Assembly (NCBI RefSeq): GCF_900108055.1 | Contig: NZ_FNWJ01000001.1 | Location: forward strand, 682,001 to 746,000 | DNA length: 64,000 bases | Reading direction: 5' to 3' | From: Thermoleophilum album | GTDB lineage: Bacteria; Actinomycetota; Thermoleophilia; Solirubrobacterales; Thermoleophilaceae | Shown: piece after piece, positions 8,405-16,535 of the stretch | Position numbering within the stretch: position 1 is the stretch's first letter | Layout of the letters: every line of letters starts with the position of its first letter | Made by a program: the position numbers and the translations under genes | Notes under the pieces: model-generated | What the model saw: the letters and a program-made list of their open reading frames with translations, nothing else | Databases searched by the model: none | Told to the model about the DNA's origin: nothing

Positions 8405-9702
8405 GCGACTCACGGTCCGCTGCCCTCTTTGCCGCAGCTCGCCGCTTGATGCCCGGGGGCGTGAGTTCGCCGGTGCGCGCGATGGGTGCGATCGGTCGCG
8501 AACCGTTCGTGGTGGCGCGCGGTGAGGGTGCAGAGTTGGTCGACGTGGACGGGCGGCGATACATCGATTGGGTGGTGTCGTGGGGGGCGCTTATCGCCGG
8601 TCATGCGCATCCCGACGTAGTCGCCGCGGTAACCGCTCGCACGGCCGCCGGCACCAGCTACGGAGCACCGTGCGAGGGCGAGTTCGAACTGGCACGGCTG
8701 GTCGTCGAACTCGTGCCGTCAGCGGAGATGGTGCGTTTCACTTGTTCGGGGACCGAGGCGGCGATGAGCGCTGTGCGGCTGGCCCGGGCGGTAACCGGCA
8801 AGAGCAGGATCCTCAAGTTCGCCGGTGCCTACCACGGTCACGCCGATCCCTTCCTAGCCGAGGCGGGGTCGGGACTGGCGACGCAAGGCATTCCCGCCAG
8901 CCCGGGCGTACCGGAAGCCGTCGTCAAAGAAACCACGGTGGTGCCGTGGAACGACCGGCAGGCGGTGGAGCAAGCGCTCGACGGCGGCGAGTTCGCGGCG
9001 ATCGTGTGCGAGCCCTACCCGGCCAACATGGGTTTGGTCCCGCCGCAGAGCGGGTTCCTCGGTTTCCTGCGTGAGCAAGCCGATCGAGCGGGTGCGCTGC
9101 TCGTCTTCGACGAGGTCATCACCGGTTTTCGGGTGGCGGTCGGCGGTGCGCAGGAGCGCGAGCAGGTCGTTCCCGATCTCACCGTGCTCGGAAAGGTGCT
9201 CGGTGGCGGCCTGCCACTCGCTGCCTTCGCTGGGCGGCGGGAGCTGATGGAGCAGGTCGCGCCCAGCGGCCCGGTCTACCAGGCGGGCACGCTTTCGGGC
9301 AACCCGCTGGCGACTGCTGCGGGGCGCGTCGCGGTCGAGCTGGCGCGCGACCGAGCGCTACGTGCGCGCCTCGAGCGCACCACCAGCGAACTCGCTGGGG
9401 GACTGCGCGAGCTGGCTCGGGAGCTCGGCGTGCCGCTGTACGTGGCGGAGGTCCCAGGTCTGCTCTGCCCGTTTTTCGCAAGCCAGCCGGTGCGCAACTT
9501 CGAGGACGCCCGGGCCAGTGACGCGAAGGCCTACGCCGCTTTCGCGCGCGCGATGATCGAGCGCGGCGTGTTCGTCCCGCCCTCGCGCTTCGAAGCGTGG
9601 TTTCCCTCGTTTGCCCACGAGTCGTCCCACGTCGAGCGCACCCTGATCGCCGCTCGTGACGCGCTCGCCCAAGCAGCGGCCGAGGCAGCGCTCGCGGCAT
9701 GA
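8401..9702 (+). CDS. hemL: Glutamate-1-semialdehyde 2,1-aminomutase
   Basis: 433 residues, the usual family length. The PLP lysine is K265 in L-G-K-V-L-G-G-G-L-P; the aspartate that holds the pyridine nitrogen is in V-F-D-E-V-I-T-G-F-R; and the N-terminal L-M-P-G-G-V-S-S-P-V-R is characteristic of the family. It makes 5-aminolevulinate from glutamate-1-semialdehyde, downstream of HemA (encoded at 53.8-55.1 kb). The GTG start overlaps the stop of ahbAB, so translation is probably coupled. Confidence 0.97.
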   Translation: MSDSRSAALFAAARRLMPGGVSSPVRAMGAIGREPFVVARGEGAELVDVDGRRYIDWVVSWGALIAGHAHPDVVAAVTARTAAGTSYGAPCEGEFELARLVVELVPSAEMVRFTCSGTEAAMSAVRLARAVTGKSRILKFAGAYHGHADPFLAEAGSGLATQGIPASPGVPEAVVKETTVVPWNDRQAVEQALDGGEFAAIVCEPYPANMGLVPPQSGFLGFLREQADRAGALLVFDEVITGFRVAVGGAQEREQVVPDLTVLGKVLGGGLPLAAFAGRRELMEQVAPSGPVYQAGTLSGNPLATAAGRVAVELARDRALRARLERTTSELAGGLRELARELGVPLYVAEVPGLLCPFFASQPVRNFEDARASDAKAYAAFARAMIERGVFVPPSRFEAWFPSFAHESSHVERTLIAARDALAQAAAEAALAA

Positions 9703-10154
9703 CCGAGACCGGCCATCTCGACGCCGTCTTGGCGGCCCTTCCGGAGGCGCTTCGTGCTCAGCTCGACGCGGCCAGCGAAGCCACTGTTGCCGGTGCTACT
9801 GGGGCCGACACGGGCCCACGGCCACCCTTGCTTCGGGTCGCGCCGGTTACGGGTCGCTCGGGGCGCGACGCACGGCGGGCCCGCGCGGCCGAGGCCGTGT
9901 ATGAGGGCCACCTCTTGCACGCCGGCCTATCGCGCTGCTTTCGTCGGGATCTCGACCCTGACCTAGCGCTGTTGGCGGGCGACGTCTTCTACGCAATCGC
10001 TCTGCGGGAACTGGCCGCGGCGGATGACCTCGAAGCGATCGATCGACTGGCGGACGCGATCGCCGCGGCCGCGCGCAGCCGTTCCTCGGGCGACGCCGAA
10101 GCAAGCATCGCCCAGGACTTCGCAGCCGCTGTCGAGCGTTTGTTCGCGCCCTGA
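9699..10154 (+). CDS. Small helical protein; possible HepS-like subunit of a prenyl diphosphate synthase
   Basis: 151 residues, overlapping hemL by four bases (ATGA). The first ~60 residues are alanine-rich and poorly structured. The second half has E-G-H-L-L-H-A-G, L-L-A-G-D-V-F-Y-A-I-A-L and D-x-x-A-I-D-R-L-A-D-A-I-A-A-A. The L-A-G-D-x-x-Y-x-x-x-L pattern resembles the small non-catalytic subunit (HepS) of heterodimeric heptaprenyl diphosphate synthases. Context supports this: menG and a catalytic prenyl synthase lie downstream, as in the Bacillus hepS-menG-hepT operon. It is shorter than HepS (about 250 residues), so the assignment is tentative. Confidence 0.5.
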   Translation: MTETGHLDAVLAALPEALRAQLDAASEATVAGATGADTGPRPPLLRVAPVTGRSGRDARRARAAEAVYEGHLLHAGLSRCFRRDLDPDLALLAGDVFYAIALRELAAADDLEAIDRLADAIAAAARSRSSGDAEASIAQDFAAAVERLFAP

Positions 10155-10275
10155 CTGCGCTTCGGTTAGGCTGCCGCCGCCGCGGGCGACCCTCCCACCA
10201 GGACCGGCCTAGTGCCGGGCGGTACAAAGTTGTGCGCCGCGCGCTTACCGCGTTACAAACCGAGAGCGAACCCAG

Positions 10276-10941
10276 GTGTCCGATCGCAACGCGAAAAGCC
10301 CCGAACGCAAGTCCCGCTACACCAAGGACCGCGGCATCCCGGGTGCCTTCGAAGGCGAGACGATCACGCGCCGCCGGTTCATGACCGGTACCGCTGTCGC
10401 TGCCGGGGGGATTGCGACCGCTGCCTTCGCTCTGCCCGCCCTAGGCTTCGCCCTCGGCCCGATCTTCGAGCGGACGGAACCGAGTCGCTGGCAGGACATC
10501 GGTCCCGAGGAGGACTTCAGCGACAACGATTACGTCCCGCGGGTGATCAACATCGTTCCCGAGGTTGGCGAGGCTGGTCGCACCACGATCTACGTGCGCC
10601 GCTACAACCCGCGCATCGACGGCGACGCCAACTCCGACCAGCCGTACGTGGCGATCTCCAACCGCTGCATGCACCTAGGCTGCCCGGTGCGATACGTCTC
10701 AGCGTCGCAGCGCTTTATCTGTCCTTGCCACGGCGGCGTCTACGACTTCCAAGGCAAGGTTTTCGGTGGACCACCGGTGCGCCCCCTCGATCGCTTTTAC
10801 ACCCGTGTGCGCAACGGGCGCGTAGAAGTAGGTGACCGTTTCTCTCTCAACTCGAAGCTCGAGCGGTTCTCTCCGCGTGACCCATCGAACCACCTAGACG
10901 GACTCTGGCAATACCTCTACCCGTCGAGGCCGACGATATGA
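10276..10941 (+). CDS. qcrA: Rieske iron-sulfur subunit of menaquinol:cytochrome c reductase
   Basis: 221 residues. The N-terminus has a Tat-like T-R-R-R-F-M-T-G motif followed by one membrane helix (about 38-60). The 2Fe-2S ligands are in C-M-H-L-G-C and C-P-C-H-G-G, each supplying one Cys and one His, plus the disulfide cysteines. It passes electrons from menaquinol to the cytochrome c domain. The GTG start is weakly supported (a C-C-A-G-G just before it). It overlaps qcrB by four bases. The 121-base gap upstream carries two TACAAA hexamers (10221 and 10253) that might be promoters. Confidence 0.95.
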   Translation: MSDRNAKSPERKSRYTKDRGIPGAFEGETITRRRFMTGTAVAAGGIATAAFALPALGFALGPIFERTEPSRWQDIGPEEDFSDNDYVPRVINIVPEVGEAGRTTIYVRRYNPRIDGDANSDQPYVAISNRCMHLGCPVRYVSASQRFICPCHGGVYDFQGKVFGGPPVRPLDRFYTRVRNGRVEVGDRFSLNSKLERFSPRDPSNHLDGLWQYLYPSRPTI

Positions 10942-11750
10942 AAGCTCCGACGCCACCCCTTCCGAAGTTCGCTCGCCCGGCACCGCCGCGTCCCGATGAG
11001 CGGGTCGACGAAGCCGGCAGGCCAGTTCGCCCCTCTCTGCAGGATCAGGCGAAGAGCGTCGGGGTGGGTGTCACCTCCTGGGTCGAGGAGCGCGTCGGCC
11101 TCAGCCCGTTCCTGCGGGGCTTCCTGTTCCGCAAGGTTCCCAAGGGCACGAACTGGTTCTACACGCTCGGCTCGGCGACGATGTTCGCCTTCCTATCGCA
11201 GGCCGTCACCGGCGTGTTCCTGGCGATGTACTACGAGCCGGACCCCACGCGCGCCTACGAATCGGCTTCGCGCATCACCAACGAGGTCTTCCTCGGTGAG
11301 CTCGTTCGCGGCATGCACCGCTGGGGCGCAACCGTGATGATCATCCTGATCTTCTTGCATATGGGCCGCACCTTCTTCTTTGGCGCCTACAAATACCCGC
11401 GCGAACTGAACTGGCTGATCGGCGTCGCGCTGCTGATTCTGACGATGGCGATGGGCTTCACCGGTTACCTGCTGCCCTTTGACCAGCGCTCCTACTGGGC
11501 GACGGTGGTCGGCGTCAACATCAACGCCTCCGGTCCCATCCTGGGCCCTTATCTCGCCGATTTCCTACGCGGTGGCGCGGAGTTCGGGGCGGTCACCCTG
11601 AGCCGCTTCTACGCCATCCACATGATGCTGATCCCGGGTCTTATTGCGGCTTTGATCGGCTTCCACCTGTATCTGGTGGCGAAACTCGGTACGACCGCGC
11701 CGCCGTGGGTCAAGCCTGACAAGAAGGCGCTCGCGAAGCGGGAGCTATGA
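10938..11750 (+). CDS. qcrB: Cytochrome b (N-terminal, b6-type) subunit
   Basis: 270 residues with four membrane helices after a proline-rich ~65-residue N-terminus. Heme-ligating histidines are in G-M-H-R-W-G-A and I-F-L-H-M-G-R (first pair region) and in F-Y-A-I-H-M-M and G-F-H-L-Y-L (second). The quinone-site region G-Y-L-L-P-F-D-Q-R-S-Y-W is present. The length matches a b6-type subunit, not a full cytochrome b; the remaining helices are encoded in qcrC. ATG overlaps the qcrA stop. Confidence 0.95.
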   Translation: MKAPTPPLPKFARPAPPRPDERVDEAGRPVRPSLQDQAKSVGVGVTSWVEERVGLSPFLRGFLFRKVPKGTNWFYTLGSATMFAFLSQAVTGVFLAMYYEPDPTRAYESASRITNEVFLGELVRGMHRWGATVMIILIFLHMGRTFFFGAYKYPRELNWLIGVALLILTMAMGFTGYLLPFDQRSYWATVVGVNINASGPILGPYLADFLRGGAEFGAVTLSRFYAIHMMLIPGLIAALIGFHLYLVAKLGTTAPPWVKPDKKALAKREL

Positions 11751-11769
11751 GGTAGGTGGGGGTCCGCCG

Positions 11770-12489
11770 GTGAATCGACGCGAGCGCGAACAGTACCTCC
11801 GCGAATACTCCCTGCTCAAGGAGCAGGGGAAGCCGTTCTTCCCGTACGCGGTGGCGAAGGACGGCATCATGGCCTGCATCGTGCTCGCCGTCATCATCAC
11901 GATGGCGGTGCTGCTCGGGGCGGAGCTCGGCCCCAAAGCCGATCCCACGACCACCACCTACGTGCCGCGACCCGAGTGGTACTTCTTCTTCCTGTTCGAA
12001 CTGCTGCGGATCGTCAAGCCGCCGGCGCTGGTCTTTGTCGCGACCGTCGGTATTCCGACGATCTGCATGATCTTGTTGTTCCTGCTGCCGTTCATCGACC
12101 GCAACCCGGAGCGTCACCCGCTGCGCCGGCCGATCGCCACGACGGCGGGCATCGTGACGATCGCGGCGATGGCTTATCTCACGGTGCTCGGTGCGACCGC
12201 CGGCTCGCCGACTGAGATCGACATGAAGGTGGCGCCGCAGTACAAGCGGGGCGCCGAGGTGATGGCCGCCGCCGGTTGCCTTGGTTGCCACAAGGTTGGG
12301 GAGAACGGCAATACGCTCGGTCCCGACCTCACGCACATCGGCGATCGACTGGGACCGAACGCAATCGCCCGCACGCTCGTCAACCCCACCGCTCCGATGC
12401 CTTCCTTCCGCAGCCTCCGCGAGAAGGATCCGGAGCAGTTCGAGCAGCTCGTCAAGTTCGTCGCCTCCCTTAAGTCCAACAAGGAGTAG
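11770..12489 (+). CDS. qcrC: Subunit IV/cytochrome c fusion of the bc complex
   Basis: 239 residues joining two modules. Residues 25-145 are the C-terminal part of cytochrome b (subunit IV), with P-R-P-E-W-Y-F-F-F-L-F-E at 67-78, the Qo-site P-E-W-Y region, and three membrane helices. Residues 155-239 are a class I cytochrome c with C-L-G-C-H at 170-174 and a likely axial methionine at M210. This fusion is the Bacillus-type QcrC. It would deliver electrons to a terminal oxidase. The GTG start lies 19 bases after qcrB. Confidence 0.94.
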   Translation: MNRREREQYLREYSLLKEQGKPFFPYAVAKDGIMACIVLAVIITMAVLLGAELGPKADPTTTTYVPRPEWYFFFLFELLRIVKPPALVFVATVGIPTICMILLFLLPFIDRNPERHPLRRPIATTAGIVTIAAMAYLTVLGATAGSPTEIDMKVAPQYKRGAEVMAAAGCLGCHKVGENGNTLGPDLTHIGDRLGPNAIARTLVNPTAPMPSFRSLREKDPEQFEQLVKFVASLKSNKE

Positions 12490-12494
12490 ACGGC

Positions 12495-13202
12495 GTGTCA
12501 CGCCAGCGCTCTGGCGCCGGCCGTCTACCGGAGGCCGAGGTGCGCTCGATGTTCGACCGCATCGCCGGCGTCTACGACCGCATGAACCGGCTGATGACGG
12601 CCGGGCTCGACCAGCGTTGGCGGGAACGAGCGGCTGATCTCGCAGCGCTCGCGGATGGCGATCGTGCGCTCGACGTCGCCTGCGGAACCGGCGACCTGGC
12701 GCTCGCCCTGCGTCGCCGCGTCGCGCCCTCCGGCCAAGTGGTCGGCCTCGACTTTTCAGAGCGCATGCTGGAAATCGCGCGTCGTAAGGACCCCGCGATC
12801 GAGTGGGTACGTGGCAACGCCTTGCAGCTGCCTTTTGCCGACCGCAGTTTCGATGCCGTGACGGTGGGGTTCGGCGTCCGCAACTTCGCCGACCGTCGGC
12901 GCGGTCTCGCCGAGATGGCGCGGGTGCTCAAGCCCGGCGGACGCCTCGTGATCCTCGAGATCAGCCGACCGCGCCGCGGCCTCGGCCGCGCCTTGCACGC
13001 GCTGTGGTTCGAGCGGGCGGTGCCGCTCCTTGGTCGCCTTGCCCGCAACCCCGACGCCTACTCCTACCTGCCGAACTCGGTTCGACGCTTCCCCTCGCCC
13101 GCTGAGCTCGCCGCGGAGCTGGCGGCGGTCGGTCTCGCGCGCATCCGTTGGATCGAGACCGCCCGCGGGATGATCGCCATCCATGTCGGGGAGCGCACGT
13201 GA
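12495..13202 (+). CDS. menG: Demethylmenaquinone methyltransferase
   Basis: 235 residues with UbiE/MenG signatures: F-D-R-I-A-G-V-Y-D-R-M-N near residue 20, the SAM-binding D-V-A-C-G-T-G-D-L near 60, G-F-G-V-R-N-F near 125, and the R-V-L-K-P-G-G-R-L block. It methylates demethylmenaquinone with SAM, the last step of menaquinone synthesis. It begins five bases after qcrC and its stop overlaps the GTG of the prenyl synthase gene, linking quinone manufacture to the quinol-oxidising complex. Confidence 0.95.
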   Translation: MSRQRSGAGRLPEAEVRSMFDRIAGVYDRMNRLMTAGLDQRWRERAADLAALADGDRALDVACGTGDLALALRRRVAPSGQVVGLDFSERMLEIARRKDPAIEWVRGNALQLPFADRSFDAVTVGFGVRNFADRRRGLAEMARVLKPGGRLVILEISRPRRGLGRALHALWFERAVPLLGRLARNPDAYSYLPNSVRRFPSPAELAAELAAVGLARIRWIETARGMIAIHVGERT

Positions 13203-14242
13203 CCGCCACTGCTGACCAGATCGGCCAGATCGTCGACCTCGGCGGCCCGGCGGTACGCGACGGGTTGGTGGCAGTGGAACACCGCCTCGCCGCTCTCGCC
13301 GCTGGCGAAGCCGAACCGCTGCGCTCGCCCTTCCAGGCGACGCTGACCGCGGGCGGCAAGCGGCTGCGCCCGCTGCTTTTGCTGGTTGCGGTGGAGACGG
13401 CCAAGGCCCTGCGCGCGACTAGCGATCTCTACGAGGCCACGGGCCGGACGGTTAGCGGCTCCAGGTCGAGCTGGCCCGAGGTCGACGACCCGGCAGTGCG
13501 GGCGGCGGTAGCCGTCGAGCTTCTCCACACCGCGACGCTCGTGCATGACGACGTGCTCGACCGAGCCCCCCTACGCCGTGGGCGGCCGAGCGTTTTCAGT
13601 GCCTACGGTCGCACAACGGCCACTGCTCTGGGCGATCTGATGTTCGCGCGAGCCTTCCAGGAACTGGTGGCGCTCGGTGATCCCGTTAGCGTGCGCCAGC
13701 TCACGACGGCGGCTTACGCGCTCGTCGAAGGCGAGCTGATGCAGCGCGCCGATCTCGGTAACTGGCGCGTCAGTCGCGCCCGCTACCTCGCTCGCTGCCG
13801 CCTCAAAACCGCCAGCCTTTTCGAGGCTGCCTGTGCGATCGGCGCTCAGATCGGTGGGCAGCCGGAACTGTCCCATCGTTTGGGTCGCTTCGGCGCCAGC
13901 CTTGGACTCGCTTTCCAATTGCTCGACGACGTTCTCGACTTCGTCGGCGAGACGCGCGAGACCGGCAAACGGCGCGCCGGCGACCTCCTCGACGGGATCG
14001 CGACGCTGCCGTTGATCATCGCTCTGGAGCGCACGCCGGGACTCGATCAGGCGATCGAAGAGGGCGATGTCGACACGGTCTGCCGGGCGGTGGTCGCATC
14101 CGGTGCGGCCACCGACACGCGCACCCTCGCACGCGCGTACGTGTCGGCGGCCCTAGCTGAGCTCGACGGCTTGTCTTTAGGTGGTGATCTAGTCCGCGCG
14201 CTGCGCGAGATCGCGCGCGTCGTCGTCGAGCGCGGCGCCTAA
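13199..14242 (+). CDS. All-trans polyprenyl diphosphate synthase (menaquinone side chain)
   Basis: 347 residues. Both aspartate-rich motifs are intact (D-D-V-L-D after L-V-H, and D-D-V-L-D-F after F-Q-L-L), together with G-G-K-R-L-R-P and G-D-L-M-F-A-R-A-F. It adds isopentenyl units to make the menaquinone tail. The stretch between G-K-R-L-R-P and the first D-D-x-x-D is longer than usual by roughly 25 residues (Y-E-A-T-G-R to P-E-V). The GTG start overlaps the menG stop (GTGA). It may be the catalytic partner of the HepS-like protein at 9.7 kb. Confidence 0.93.
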   Translation: MTATADQIGQIVDLGGPAVRDGLVAVEHRLAALAAGEAEPLRSPFQATLTAGGKRLRPLLLLVAVETAKALRATSDLYEATGRTVSGSRSSWPEVDDPAVRAAVAVELLHTATLVHDDVLDRAPLRRGRPSVFSAYGRTTATALGDLMFARAFQELVALGDPVSVRQLTTAAYALVEGELMQRADLGNWRVSRARYLARCRLKTASLFEAACAIGAQIGGQPELSHRLGRFGASLGLAFQLLDDVLDFVGETRETGKRRAGDLLDGIATLPLIIALERTPGLDQAIEEGDVDTVCRAVVASGAATDTRTLARAYVSAALAELDGLSLGGDLVRALREIARVVVERGA

Positions 14243-14248
14243 TCGCAC

Positions 14249-14266
14249 CCGGCCCGGCGTGGCCGG
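14249..14266. terminator. Hairpin between convergent genes
   Basis: CCGGCC and GGCCGG flank a six-base loop in the 31-base gap between the prenyl synthase and the convergent zinc-ribbon gene. There is no T-run. Its place suggests a bidirectional terminator. Confidence 0.4.
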
Positions 14267-14273
14267 CTCGCGT

Positions 14274-14687
14274 CTAGAAGTCTTCGGGCAGGATCAGGTC
14301 GCGGTGCAGGGCTTCCGCGAAGCGCTCGGCCTCCTCGGCCATGTTCGCGCGCACGAGTCGGCGGTAGTCCCGGTAGATCTGCTCCGCACCGGCTTCAAGC
14401 TGCGCATCGAGCTCCTCGACGGCCGCCTGGCTGAATACGCCCTCCCGGTGCAGCTCGCAGTTCGGGCACCACAGCAGCACCCGCCAGTGGTCGGGGCCCC
14501 TTTCCTCCCAGTCGACGGGCTGCACGAGGCGGCTGCCGCAGCCGACGCAGACGTGGAGGGCGCGGTCCTCGTAGCGCTCGTCGTGCGGATCGCCGCGGAA
14601 GTAGACGACCTCCACCGACTTTCCGCTCGGCAAGATCACGTGCTTGACCTCGTGCCGGGCTTGGCGCTTTTCCCTGCCCCGAGCCAT
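14274..14687 (-). CDS. Zinc-ribbon protein of unknown function
   Basis: 137 residues, starting M-A-R-G-R with a short GGAG four bases before the ATG. A four-cysteine zinc ribbon spans C-V-G-C-G (near residue 50) and W-C-P-N-C (near 80). The C-terminal third is a charged helix (L-D-A-Q-L-E-A-G-A to A-E-R-F-A-E-A-L). The zinc site suggests nucleic-acid or protein binding. I do not recognise a named family. It is transcribed divergently from dcd. Confidence 0.75.
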   Translation of the reverse strand: MARGREKRQARHEVKHVILPSGKSVEVVYFRGDPHDERYEDRALHVCVGCGSRLVQPVDWEERGPDHWRVLLWCPNCELHREGVFSQAAVEELDAQLEAGAEQIYRDYRRLVRANMAEEAERFAEALHRDLILPEDF

Positions 14688-14804
14688 CTCACTCCAGCTA
14701 TCGGCGCAGCGTTTCGAGCCTTGAGCGATCCCCGACACAACGGCCCTACGGCCGATCGGAGCGACACTGGCGACGCTAACCAGCGGTCCGGCGGATCGCC
14801 CTCG

Positions 14805-14810
14805 TAGACT
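14805..14810 (+). promoter_or_regulatory. -10 hexamer of a leaderless promoter (dcd)
   Basis: TAGACT is followed by seven bases and the dcd ATG at 14818. No Shine-Dalgarno sequence is present, which is the leaderless geometry. Confidence 0.6.
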
Positions 14811-14817
14811 CGGCGCG

Positions 14818-15393
14818 ATGGTCCTCAGCGACCGGACGATTCGTGAGGAGATCGCGGCCGGCCGCATCGTCATCGAGCCGTTCGACGACGCCATGGTGCA
14901 GCCGTCAAGCGTTGACGTGCGCGTCGACCGCCGCTTCCGCGTTTTCCACAACGCCCGCTACCCATACATCGATGTACGTCGCCCGATGGAAGACCTCACC
15001 GAGCTCGTCGAGGTCGCCGACGGCGAGCCCTTCATCCTGCACCCGGGGGAGTTCGTGCTCGCCCAAACCCTCGAGCGCGTCACGCTTCCCAACGATCTCG
15101 TAGCCCGCCTCGAGGGCAAGAGTTCGTTGGGTCGGCTCGGGCTGTTGATCCATTCGACGGCGGGCTTCGTCGACTGTGGCTTCTCCGGCCATCTGACGCT
15201 CGAGCTATCGAACGTCGCCAACCTCCCGATCACTATTTATGAGGGGATGCCGATCGGCCAGCTCTCATTCATGCGCATGGATCGTCCGGTGGAGCGCCCC
15301 TATGGCTCGCAGGAGGTGCGCTCCAAGTACCAGGGCCAGTGCGAGCCAACGCCGAGCCGCTTCTACCTCAACTTCCAGCGCCCGCGCGGCTGA
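14818..15393 (+). CDS. dcd: dCTP deaminase
   Basis: 191 residues. Typical motifs are [11 protein letters not shown], the [11 protein letters not shown] phosphate-binding block, the catalytic-glutamate region H-L-T-L-E-L-S-N, and a C-terminal Y-Q-G-Q. It deaminates dCTP for dTTP synthesis. Some actinobacterial members also release dUMP directly, and this sequence could be one of them, but the distinction cannot be made by eye. The leaderless promoter fixes the start. Confidence 0.95.
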   Translation: MVLSDRTIREEIAAGRIVIEPFDDAMVQPSSVDVRVDRRFRVFHNARYPYIDVRRPMEDLTELVEVADGEPFILHPGEFVLAQTLERVTLPNDLVARLEGKSSLGRLGLLIHSTAGFVDCGFSGHLTLELSNVANLPITIYEGMPIGQLSFMRMDRPVERPYGSQEVRSKYQGQCEPTPSRFYLNFQRPRG

Positions 15394-15407
15394 CCGAGGT
15401 AGCCGGC

Positions 15408-15413
15408 TAGCCT
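15408..15413 (+). promoter_or_regulatory. -10 hexamer of a leaderless promoter
   Basis: TAGCCT, then seven bases, then the GTG at 15421. No Shine-Dalgarno sequence is visible. Confidence 0.55.
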
Positions 15414-15420
15414 ACGCAGC

Positions 15421-16062
15421 GTGCTCTTCGACCTGCGCGGCAAGAGACGGCGCGTGATCCAGGTCACTTACCTGACGCTCGCGCTGCTGATCGGTGGCGG
15501 TCTCGTCCTTTTCGGCGTCGGCAGTGATCTCTCGGGCGGCTTGTTCGACGCCTTCCGGGGTACCGGTGGCGGCAACCCGATCGAGCGCCGGATCGAACGC
15601 AACGAAGCACGCTTGCGTACCTCTCCTCGCAACCCCGAGCTGCTGGCAGCGCTCGTGCGTGACTACTTCCAGCTAGCGGCGCAGCGCACGCCGAGCAATG
15701 CGACCGGTGGCTTCTCCCCCGACGCGCGTGACGAGCTACGCAAGGCGGCCAACTACTGGCGCCGCTACCTCGAGGTTCGCCGCGGGCCGGTCGACCCGGC
15801 GCTGGCCAACTTCGCCGTCCAGATCTTCGATGTAGCGGGCTTGAATCGTCCGCAGGATGCCAAGCAAGCGGCCCTGATCCTCGCCGAGGCGCGCCGCAGT
15901 GCAGCCGATTACGTGCGCGTCGCCTACTACGCCGCGCTGGCCGGTGACCGCCGGACCTTCGATCTCGCCTCCCGCCAGGCACTGGCCCGCGCGCGCCCCG
16001 GCGAACGCCTGCAGGTGAAACAAAGTCTGCGCGTGGCACGCCAAGCGCTCCGATCGCGATAG
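15421..16062 (+). CDS. Single-pass membrane protein with a TPR-like helical ectodomain
   Basis: 213 residues. A basic N-terminus (R-G-K-R-R-R) is followed by one membrane helix (about residues 14-35) and then a glycine-rich linker. The rest is helical with TPR-like spacing (N-P-E-L-L-A-A-L-V-R-D-Y-F and Y-W-R-R-Y-L-E). The ectodomain is probably outside the cell. No function can be assigned. The GTG start fits the leaderless hexamer. Confidence 0.7.
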   Translation: MLFDLRGKRRRVIQVTYLTLALLIGGGLVLFGVGSDLSGGLFDAFRGTGGGNPIERRIERNEARLRTSPRNPELLAALVRDYFQLAAQRTPSNATGGFSPDARDELRKAANYWRRYLEVRRGPVDPALANFAVQIFDVAGLNRPQDAKQAALILAEARRSAADYVRVAYYAALAGDRRTFDLASRQALARARPGERLQVKQSLRVARQALRSR

Positions 16063-16065
16063 GGT
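16060..16065 (+). promoter_or_regulatory. -10-like hexamer for the STAS gene
   Basis: TAGGGT lies 25 bases before the STAS ATG, and GGGAGG sits seven bases before that ATG, so this would give a short leadered mRNA. The TAG is the stop codon of the preceding gene. Confidence 0.35.
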
Positions 16066-16090
16066 GGGGCGGTTCGAAGGGAGGGCTTTG

Positions 16091-16462
16091 ATGGACGGTC
16101 CCAGCGTCAACTTCGAGCTCGCTGACCACGAGGTCGACGAGGTCACGCACGTGATCGAGCTTGCAGGTGAAGTCGACCTCTATACAGCGCCGGAATTCAA
16201 GGAGCGGCTGGTCGGTTTGATCGAGGGTGGAAAGCGGCGCCTCGTCGTCGACCTGACGCGCACCACCTTCATCGACTCGACCACGCTCGGGGTTCTCGTC
16301 GGCGGCGTCAAGCGCCTGCGCCCGCTCGGTGGGGCGCTCGCGCTGGTCTGCCGCGACCCCAACATCACCAAGATCTTCGAGATCACGGGCCTCGACCGCG
16401 TCTTCCCGATCTACGCGACGCGCACAGAAGCGCTCGCCGGCGTCAGCAGCGCTGCTACCTAG
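16091..16462 (+). CDS. STAS-domain anti-sigma factor antagonist
   Basis: 123 residues, one STAS domain. It has the G-E-V-D-L-Y-T-A-P strand and the phosphorylatable serine in F-I-D-S-T-T-L-G-V-L, as in SpoIIAA/RsbV. Such proteins release sigma factors by binding an RsbW-type kinase when unphosphorylated. The ATG at 16091 has a good ribosome-binding site; the in-frame GTG at 16064 does not. An RsbW-like protein lies at 30.6 kb, but nothing shows they are partners. Confidence 0.88.
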   Translation: MDGPSVNFELADHEVDEVTHVIELAGEVDLYTAPEFKERLVGLIEGGKRRLVVDLTRTTFIDSTTLGVLVGGVKRLRPLGGALALVCRDPNITKIFEITGLDRVFPIYATRTEALAGVSSAAT

Positions 16463-16522
16463 CGCGGCTCGCTTGCCCGCGGCCGTGCGGCGCGCCACCG
16501 GCGGCGCGCTTCCGGTGCCGAC

Positions 16523-16528
16523 TAGAAT
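16523..16528 (+). promoter_or_regulatory. -10 hexamer of the tRNA-Lys promoter
   Basis: TAGAAT is followed by seven bases and then the first base of the mature tRNA. The transcript would start at or next to the mature 5' end. Confidence 0.55.
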
Positions 16529-16535
16529 CGCGCGC

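Noticed and set aside
10221-10258. Two TACAAA hexamers as a defined qcr promoter pair
   Set aside because: They match the -10 pattern but lie 17 or more bases from the start and there is no supporting ribosome-binding site; left only as a note.
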